Both the position numbers and the translations under genes were made by a program. A stretch of 64,000 nt of DNA from JAWLGZ01 sp041690635 (GTDB lineage: Bacteria > Pseudomonadota > Gammaproteobacteria > Thiohalomonadales > Thiohalomonadaceae): positions 248,001-312,000 of the forward strand of contig JAWLGZ010000003.1 of NCBI GenBank assembly GCA_041690635.1, in the 5' to 3' direction. The notes beneath the pieces were generated by a model. It was not told the DNA's origin and did not search any database. It worked only from the letters and a program-made list of their open reading frames with translations. Within the stretch, counting starts at the first letter, position 1. Each line of letters opens with the position of its first letter. This document shows positions 57,954-64,000 of the stretch, piece after piece.

Positions 57954-59319
57954 CCACGTCCTCACTCATGTCGGAACCCGAAGCGGGCGTGTCACCCAGC
58001 GGCAGCGGGTCGAGTACGGCGACTGTCAGCCGCTCGTCGGAAAGAAACTCGTTGGCGACCTGGCGGACCTGCTCGGGGGTGACAGCGCTGATCCGCTCTA
58101 CATACTCGTCGGCCAGACGCCAGTCGAGACCGACCGTCACCAGCCGGCCGATCTCGGTCGCCTGACCATAAACCGAATCCTTGGCATAAACGTCCGCCGC
58201 CACCACCTGCGCCTTGATCCGCTCCAGCTCAGCCGGGGCGACCGGCTCCTCTTTCAGCCGCAGGATCTGATCCCGCAGCGCCGCTTCCAGCGCCGGGATG
58301 TCGTGGCCGACCGCCGGCACACCGCTCAGGGTCAACAGCCCCTCGTAACGGCCGTAAAGCCCGTAGCCCGCCCCGACGGCGGCCGCGATCTGGCGGCCAC
58401 GGACCAGCTCCCGGGTAAGCCGCGCGCTGTTGCCGCTGTCTAGCACACCGGCAAGCACCGCCAGGGCATAGGGTTTCCACGCCTCGTCGGCAGTCTGCAA
58501 CACCGGTGCCTTGTACCCCATGATCAGGTACGGCAGTTCCGCGGGTGCCCGCACCCGCACCCGCCGCTCACCCCGCTGCGCCGGTTCGGCGCGCGGCTTC
58601 GGCGGTAGCAACGTGCTGGGTTCCAGGGGGCCGAAGTGCTTCTCGGCCAATCGGAACACCTCTTCCGGATTGACCGCCCCGGCCACCACCACGACGGCGT
58701 TGTTGGGGGCGTACCAGGTGCGGTACCACTGCTTGAGGTCTGCCAGGCGGTAGTTGCGGATATCGTCCATCCAGCCGATCACCGGATGGCGGTAGGGGCT
58801 CGCCTGGTAGGCGGTGGCGACGAATGTCTCGTAGGTCAGTGAGCGCGGCTTGTCCTCGGTGCGAAGCCGCCGCTCCTCCATCACCACATTGCGCTCCTTC
58901 TTGAAGCGATCCTCCCGGAGTTGAAGATTGCGCATGCGGTCCGCCTCCAACTCGAAGGCGATTGGCAGGCGGCTCGCCTCCAGTTGCTGGTAGTAGGCGG
59001 TGTAGTCGCGGGAGGTGAAGGCGTTCTCCTGACCGCCGTTCTCGGCGATGATGCGGGAGGCCTCGCCGGGGGCCCGTGTTTCGGTGCCCTGGAACATCAT
59101 GTGTTCCAGCATGTGCGACACGCCGGTGATGCCATCGTACTCGTAGCTGGAGCCGACTTTGTACCAGACCTGGGAGACCACCACCGGGGCGCGGTGATCC
59201 TCCTTGACGATCACCCTCAGGCCGTTCTCCAGGGTCCGCTCGGAGACCTCCTGGGTAACTCCCGCAAGGGGTACGAATAGAAGCAGCAGGGCCGCCAGGG
59301 CCCGGATCGGTTTCGGCAT
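57940..59319 (-). CDS. M16-family zinc peptidase, catalytic subunit
   Basis: A 459-residue exported protein with a signal peptide and the inverted zinc motif HMLEH ('GVSHMLEHMMFQGTE', about residue 70), with the further Glu ligand in 'ELEADRMRN'. It should form a heterodimer with the inactive M16 protein encoded next and degrade peptides in the periplasm. A family-2 repeat element lies upstream. Confidence 0.94.
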   Translation of the reverse strand: MPKPIRALAALLLLFVPLAGVTQEVSERTLENGLRVIVKEDHRAPVVVSQVWYKVGSSYEYDGITGVSHMLEHMMFQGTETRAPGEASRIIAENGGQENAFTSRDYTAYYQQLEASRLPIAFELEADRMRNLQLREDRFKKERNVVMEERRLRTEDKPRSLTYETFVATAYQASPYRHPVIGWMDDIRNYRLADLKQWYRTWYAPNNAVVVVAGAVNPEEVFRLAEKHFGPLEPSTLLPPKPRAEPAQRGERRVRVRAPAELPYLIMGYKAPVLQTADEAWKPYALAVLAGVLDSGNSARLTRELVRGRQIAAAVGAGYGLYGRYEGLLTLSGVPAVGHDIPALEAALRDQILRLKEEPVAPAELERIKAQVVAADVYAKDSVYGQATEIGRLVTVGLDWRLADEYVERISAVTPEQVRQVANEFLSDERLTVAVLDPLPLGDTPASGSDMSEDVDAIH

Positions 59320-59346
59320 GGCTGTACGTGTCCGTGTCGGGTCTCA

Positions 59347-59509
59347 GGGGCTTATCAGACTAGGGTGCGCCTAAAACTGCGCCACGGGAGCGCGGCCCAA
59401 ATTCACCCGATTCCTCGTCACGTCGAACCACTATGTGCCTCGAAATCGCGCAAATTTGTTCTCGCTCTCCCACCTTGCTCGCTACGGGCACCATAGTCCG
59501 ACAAACCCC
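59347..59509 (-). repeat. Inverted-repeat element, family 2, copy B (about 163 bp)
   Basis: The reverse complement matches the element at 21516-21677 over most of its length (shared blocks 'TGCCCGTAGCGAGCAAGGTG', 'CGATTTCGAGGC', 'GACGAGGAATCGGG'). Its own ends GGGG-TTTGTCGGACTA and GGGG-CTTATCAGACTA are inverted repeats. No TA duplication is preserved. It separates the M16 operon from ftsY. Confidence 0.75.
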
Positions 59510-59634
59510 GGAATGATAGGATAGACTCTTCGTTTATTGGTAGTTTGCTGCACCCGGTCCTCACTGAGGTGGGTACGTTTCGGGAAGACAGCAAGACCAC
59601 CCCTTCGGTTCCCCACCTTTCGACCGACCCAGCC

Positions 59635-60615
59635 ATGTTCGGATCCGACAAAGAGAAGCGTGAGAGCGGTCAGCCCGCCGCCGAAGCGGAGAAGCGGGGC
59701 TTCTTTTCCCGGCTGCGCAGCGGTCTTTCGCGCACCCGCGACGTGCTCAACACCGATGTGCGCGATCTGGTCCGGTTGCGCAAGAAGATCGATGACGAGT
59801 TGCTGGAGGAGCTGGAAACCCAGCTCATCACCGCCGATGTGGGCGTGGAGGCGACCCGGGCCATCATCGACGACCTGACCCAGCGGATCTCCCGCCACCA
59901 GCTTGACGACGCGGACGCCCTGATGGCGGCGCTGCGGGAGAACATGCGCGACATTCTGGCCCCGGCCAGCGCGCCACTCGATCTGACCGGTGGCCCACGC
60001 CCGTTCGTGATCCTGATGGTCGGGGTCAACGGCGTCGGCAAGACCACCACCATCGGCAAACTGGCCCGGCGCTTCCAGGACGAGGGGCTGTCGGTGATGC
60101 TGGCGGCCGGCGACACTTTCCGCGCGGCGGCAGTGGAACAGCTCCAGATCTGGGGTGAGCGCAACAACATCCCGGTCATCGCACAGCACAGCGGCGCCGA
60201 CTCCGCCTCGGTGATCTTCGATGCGGTACAGGCGGCCAAGGCGCGCGGTACCGACGTACTCATCGCCGACACCGCCGGGCGCCTCCATACCCAGGCCAAC
60301 CTGATGGAGGAGTTGAAGAAGGTCAAACGGGTGATGGGCAAACTGGACCCGGAGGCCCCCCACGAGGTGCTGCTGGTGGTGGATGCCGGCACCGGCCAGA
60401 ACGCCCTCGCCCAGGCGCAGCAGTTTTATCAGGCGGTCGGGGTGACCGGCATCGCCCTGACCAAGCTGGACGGCACCGCCAAGGGCGGCATCATCTTCGC
60501 GATTGCCCAGAAGCTGGGGCTGCCGATCCGCTTCATCGGTGTGGGGGAGGGGATCGAAGATCTGCGCCCGTTCGATGCCGGCGATTTTGTCGATGCCTTG
60601 TTGGGCAGTGAGTAG
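59635..60615 (+). CDS. ftsY: Signal recognition particle receptor FtsY
   Basis: A 326-residue SRP GTPase. It has a short charged A domain (about 20 residues, much shorter than in E. coli), an N domain, then a G domain with 'GVNGVGKTTTIGKLA' (G1), 'DTAGRLHTQANLMEEL' (G3), 'TKLDGTAKGG' (G4) and 'GVGEGIEDLRPF'. It docks ribosome-SRP complexes at the membrane. The TAG stop lies on the edge of a REP palindrome. Confidence 0.97.
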   Translation: MFGSDKEKRESGQPAAEAEKRGFFSRLRSGLSRTRDVLNTDVRDLVRLRKKIDDELLEELETQLITADVGVEATRAIIDDLTQRISRHQLDDADALMAALRENMRDILAPASAPLDLTGGPRPFVILMVGVNGVGKTTTIGKLARRFQDEGLSVMLAAGDTFRAAAVEQLQIWGERNNIPVIAQHSGADSASVIFDAVQAAKARGTDVLIADTAGRLHTQANLMEELKKVKRVMGKLDPEAPHEVLLVVDAGTGQNALAQAQQFYQAVGVTGIALTKLDGTAKGGIIFAIAQKLGLPIRFIGVGEGIEDLRPFDAGDFVDALLGSE

Positions 60616-60684
60616 GAGCGGCGAGAGCCGCGAACCGGCGCTGCACCCATGCGGACTGATTTTTCGCGGCTTCCGCCGCTCCTA
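60613..60684 (+). repeat. REP-type palindrome between ftsY and ftsE
   Basis: TAGGAGCGGC...GCCGCGAA pairs with TTCGCGGC...GCCGCTCCTA, the classic GTAGGAGCGGC repetitive extragenic palindrome seen in pseudomonads and relatives. The UAG of ftsY is its first three bases. It ends 12 bases before the ftsE ATG. Confidence 0.85.
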
Positions 60685-60696
60685 CAACTTACCTGA

Positions 60697-61368
60697 ATGA
60701 TTCGATTCACCAACGTCAGCAAGAGCTATCCCGGCGGCTTCGACGCGCTTAAGGGGGTCGACTTTCACCTCGCACCCGGGGAGATGGCCTACCTCACCGG
60801 TCACTCGGGTGCCGGCAAGAGTACCCTGCTCAAGCTGATCGCCCTGGTGGAGCGAGCCAGCGAGGGGCAGGTGGTCATCAACGGCCAGAACCTGGCCCGG
60901 GTCGGCCGCCGACGCATCCCCCACGTGCGCCGCGCCATCGGCATGATCTTCCAGGACCACCGCCTGCTGAACGATCGCACCGTCTACGACAACGTCGCCC
61001 TGCCGCTGGTCATCGCCGGCCACGGCCCGGAGGAGATCGGCCGGCGGGTGCGCGCGGCGCTCGACAAGGTGGGACTGCTCGGCAAGGAGCGGCTCTACCC
61101 GATCACCCTCTCCGGCGGCGAACAGCAACGGGTCGGCATCGCCCGCGCCGTGGTCAACCGTCCGCCGCTGCTGCTCGCAGACGAGCCTACCGGCAACCTG
61201 GACCCGGAACTCTCCCGCGAGATCATGCAGCTGTTTCGCGATTTCAATCAGGTTGGCGTGACAGTACTCATTGCCACCCATGACCTGGCCCTGATCCGGG
61301 AGATGCCGCAACGGGTGCTGCGACTCGACCACGGCCGCCTGGTGGGCGACGGAGCGCTCGCCGCATGA
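60697..61368 (+). CDS. ftsE: Cell-division ABC ATPase FtsE
   Basis: A 223-residue ABC ATPase: Walker A GHSGAGKST, signature 'LSGGEQQRVGIARAV', Walker B 'LLLADEPTGNLDP'. With FtsX it activates septal peptidoglycan hydrolases through EnvC-type partners. Length equals E. coli FtsE (222). It overlaps ftsX (ATGA). Confidence 0.97.
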   Translation: MIRFTNVSKSYPGGFDALKGVDFHLAPGEMAYLTGHSGAGKSTLLKLIALVERASEGQVVINGQNLARVGRRRIPHVRRAIGMIFQDHRLLNDRTVYDNVALPLVIAGHGPEEIGRRVRAALDKVGLLGKERLYPITLSGGEQQRVGIARAVVNRPPLLLADEPTGNLDPELSREIMQLFRDFNQVGVTVLIATHDLALIREMPQRVLRLDHGRLVGDGALAA

Positions 61369-62369
61369 AGCGCACCCCCGAACGCCGCAAGCAGCCCCGC
61401 CCGGCGACGGCAGAAAATGTTCGCACCCGCCGGCGGGGTCCCCTCGCTGCAGTGGAAAACCACCTGCTGCGCCACCTCCAGACCCTCTTCTACACGTTGG
61501 GCCAGCTTGCCCGCAGACCGGTCTCTTCACTGCTGACCTGCGCCGTCATCGGCATCGCGCTGGCGCTCCCCGCCGGCCTCCACCTGCTGCTCGGCAATGC
61601 CCAGTCGGTGGCCCGCGGCTGGGACGGCACCACCCAGATCTCCCTGTTCCTCCACCAACAGGTCGCGGAATCGGACGGACAGGCACTGGCCGCAAAACTG
61701 GAGCGGGAGGCGGCGGTCGCCGTGGCAAGCTACATCTCCCGCGAGGCGGCACTGGCGGAGTTTCGGGAACTCTCCGGCTTCGGCGAGGCGCTGACCGCAC
61801 TGGAGGAGAATCCGCTGCCGGCGGTCGTCGTGGTGCGACCGGACGCGCGCACGGTGGGGGGACCGGAATCCCTTGAGTCCCTGCGCGAACGGCTCGCGGC
61901 ACTCCCGGAGGTGGAGGCGGCGCAGCTGGATATGCAGTGGGTGAAGCGGCTCTATGCCCTGATGGATATCGGTCGGCGCGGGATCTGGTTCCTCGGCGGC
62001 GTACTCGGCCTGGCGGTGCTGCTGGTGGTGGGCAATACCATCCGCCTGGCAATCCAGAACCGGCGCGACGAGATCGTCATCACCAAGCTCATCGGCGGTA
62101 CCGATGCCTTCATCCGCCGCCCTTTCCTCTACACCGGCTTCTGGTACGGCCTGATCGGCGGTTTCATCGCCCTGGCGCTGGTTGCTGCCGGCTTCTGGCT
62201 GCTGCAGGCGCCGGTACGCCAGCTCGCCGCCCTCTACGGCGGCGGCTTCACCCTGGAGGGGCTGGATGCCGTCGCCACCCTGCTGCTGCTGGGCGGCGGC
62301 ACCGCCCTCGGCCTTGGCGGCTCCTGGGTGGCGGTGGGGCGCCACCTGCGCGAGATTGAACCCCGTTAG
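61365..62369 (+). CDS. ftsX: Cell-division permease-like protein FtsX
   Basis: A 334-residue protein with a basic cytosolic N-terminus of about 50 residues, a first helix ('LLTCAVIGIALALPAGLHLL'), a periplasmic loop of about 110 residues and three more helices with 'IGGTDAFIRRPFLYTGFWYG'. It is the non-transporting partner of FtsE in division. Confidence 0.96.
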   Translation: MKRTPERRKQPRPATAENVRTRRRGPLAAVENHLLRHLQTLFYTLGQLARRPVSSLLTCAVIGIALALPAGLHLLLGNAQSVARGWDGTTQISLFLHQQVAESDGQALAAKLEREAAVAVASYISREAALAEFRELSGFGEALTALEENPLPAVVVVRPDARTVGGPESLESLRERLAALPEVEAAQLDMQWVKRLYALMDIGRRGIWFLGGVLGLAVLLVVGNTIRLAIQNRRDEIVITKLIGGTDAFIRRPFLYTGFWYGLIGGFIALALVAAGFWLLQAPVRQLAALYGGGFTLEGLDAVATLLLLGGGTALGLGGSWVAVGRHLREIEPR

Positions 62370-62467
62370 GTAGTGGTGCCACTCGGGGCTTTCTTTCGGA
62401 GCACCGGCGGCAGACTCCCGCTCCCACTTGCCATGTGGGCTGACCTTTGCGAACCTCTTATCATCGC

Positions 62468-62492
62468 TGGCACTCTCATTTCCTGAGTGCTA
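62468..62492 (+). promoter_or_regulatory. CIRCE-type HrcA operator upstream of rpoH
   Basis: TGGCACTC-N9-GAGTGCTA differs by little from the CIRCE consensus TTAGCACTC-N9-GAGTGCTAA and has the exact nine-base spacer. A TATTAT -10 box follows at 62501-62506, so HrcA binding would block this promoter. Confidence 0.8.
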
Positions 62493-62500
62493 CCATCTGG

Positions 62501-62506
62501 TATTAT
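62501..62506 (+). promoter_or_regulatory. -10 box of rpoH
   Basis: TATTAT, nine bases after the CIRCE element and about 77 bases before the rpoH ATG. The -35 region would lie inside the CIRCE spacer. Confidence 0.5.
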
Positions 62507-62582
62507 CCCGTCGGAATCGTCGGGCTATTAGCCTTACTGAAGGCACGGTCCCGCGTCTTTTATGAAGTAGGGGAGGAAATTG

Positions 62583-63437
<855 letters not shown>

Positions 63438-63452
63438 CCGACGGTCGGCATC

Positions 63453-63494
63453 GGAAACAGAAACGGCCTCCTTCCGGAGGCCGTTTCTGTTTCC
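63453..63494. terminator. Bidirectional terminator between rpoH and bioD
   Basis: A perfect 19-bp stem (63453-63471 with 63476-63494) around TTCC. It lies between two convergent stops. The T content of the stem ends is moderate, with no long T-run. Confidence 0.8.
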
Positions 63495-63511
63495 GCCGAA
63501 GCCCCGCCGCA

Positions 63512-64000
63512 TTATGGGGAGTGCAGCAGGGGCTCCAGCGCGTCGGCAGCCATCTGCGGTCGGGGTGGCTCCTGGTGGGGCACCACGCCGAGTAACGGTG
63601 CCGCAATCCGCGCCTGCAGCGCTGCGATGTTCTCCGCCTGCCGCGCCATCGTCGGCTCCAGCGCGTTGGCGACCCAGCCGGCCAGGCGGCAGCCGTGGCG
63701 CTCGATCGACTCCACGGTGAGCAGTGCGTGGCTCAGGCAGCCGAGGCGCAGGCCGACCACCAGCACCACCGGCAGATCGAGGACGACTGCAAGGTCGGCC
63801 AGAGTGTCTCCATCGTTCAGAGGCACCAGCCAGCCGCCCGCCCCTTCGACAATCAGCCAGTCGGCCTCGGCCGCTGCTTCGGCCTGGGTCGTCTTCACCA
63901 CCTCCAGGTCGATGGGCAGGTCTGCCTCGGCGGCGGCCAGGTGCGGCGCAATCGCCGGCGCATAGGCGAATGGATTGACGGTTTCATAGGGAAGTCTGAC
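63512..64000 (-). CDS. bioD: Dethiobiotin synthetase, 5' end outside window
   Basis: 163 codons of a frame that continues past the window end. 'NPFAYAPAIAPHLAA' is the BioD substrate-binding region, 'DWLIVEGAGGWLVPLNDGDT' the Walker-B-like/biotin-pathway motif, and 'VVLVVGLRLGCLSHALLT' the nucleotide-binding strand. The N-terminal P-loop would lie beyond 64000. It closes the ureido ring with CO2 and ATP in biotin synthesis. Confidence 0.93.
   Translation of the reverse strand, partial: VRLPYETVNPFAYAPAIAPHLAAAEADLPIDLEVVKTTQAEAAAEADWLIVEGAGGWLVPLNDGDTLADLAVVLDLPVVLVVGLRLGCLSHALLTVESIERHGCRLAGWVANALEPTMARQAENIAALQARIAAPLLGVVPHQEPPRPQMAADALEPLLHSP

Overview
The window is a high-GC, gene-dense piece of a gammaproteobacterial chromosome. 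It carries core genes of that class in their familiar order: coaBC-dut-(membrane gene)-algC-argB-slmA, radC-rpmB-rpmG, lptM-lysA-dapF-DUF484-xerC, and ftsY-ftsE-ftsX-rpoH. SlmA, class I adenylate cyclase and the RpoH/FtsX arrangement exclude most other classes. The di-haem cytochrome/DUF302 pair and the general gene style suggest a Chromatiales-like or sulfur-oxidiser-type lineage, but that is inference. No rRNA, tRNA, CRISPR array or intact insertion sequence was seen.

Layout. 1-7177 (minus): a five-gene lipid-trafficking operon, pqiA-pqiB-pqiC, a LolA-like periplasmic protein, and an MMPL/RND exporter with a cyclic-nucleotide-binding domain fused to its C-terminus (cut by the window edge). 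7289-9327: a lower-GC lipoprotein arylsulfotransferase and a gene-poor stretch. 9328-11507: uup behind a c-di-GMP-I (GEMM-I) riboswitch. 11640-18733: small lipoproteins, an ATP-grasp protein, a spermidine-synthase-like protein, a multi-cache sensor protein and rhlE. 18847-22630: a cyclic-nucleotide-binding protein and a PDC-sensor protein that share an unrecognised C-terminal domain, with a Csd4/Pgp1-like cell-shape carboxypeptidase between them. 21248-24042: two inverted copies of a 264-bp TA-flanked MITE around Sel1-repeat and HNH genes. 24046-28355: nucleotide-hygiene genes and class I adenylate cyclase. 28373-38553: DUF302/cytochrome genes, lysine-pathway genes, xerC, pyrE and others. 38642-46536: division, arginine, exopolysaccharide-precursor, CoA, dUTPase and ribosomal genes. 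46621-54784: desaturase, orphan HyuA, a Gld-type ABC cluster and mutM. 54805-55007: a strong sigma-54 promoter driving an apparent small RNA. 55215-59319: ferredoxin, coaD, rsmD and paired M16 peptidases. 59635-64000: ftsY, ftsE, ftsX, CIRCE-controlled rpoH and partial bioD.

How it fits together. Second-messenger themes recur. There is a cAMP-making enzyme, two proteins with cyclic-nucleotide-binding domains (one soluble, one fused to an exporter), a c-di-GMP riboswitch and several extracellular-type sensor domains. Envelope work is the other theme: PqiABC, LolA-like, RND, Csd4-like, M48/M16 peptidases, LptM, a desaturase and FtsEX. Intergenic space is rich in small inverted-repeat elements. 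Several sit exactly on the UAG stop codon of the neighbouring gene.

Starts were chosen from ribosome-binding sites, overlaps and family lengths. GTG or TTG starts are stated where used. Many long antisense reading frames exist because of the GC content and were left out.
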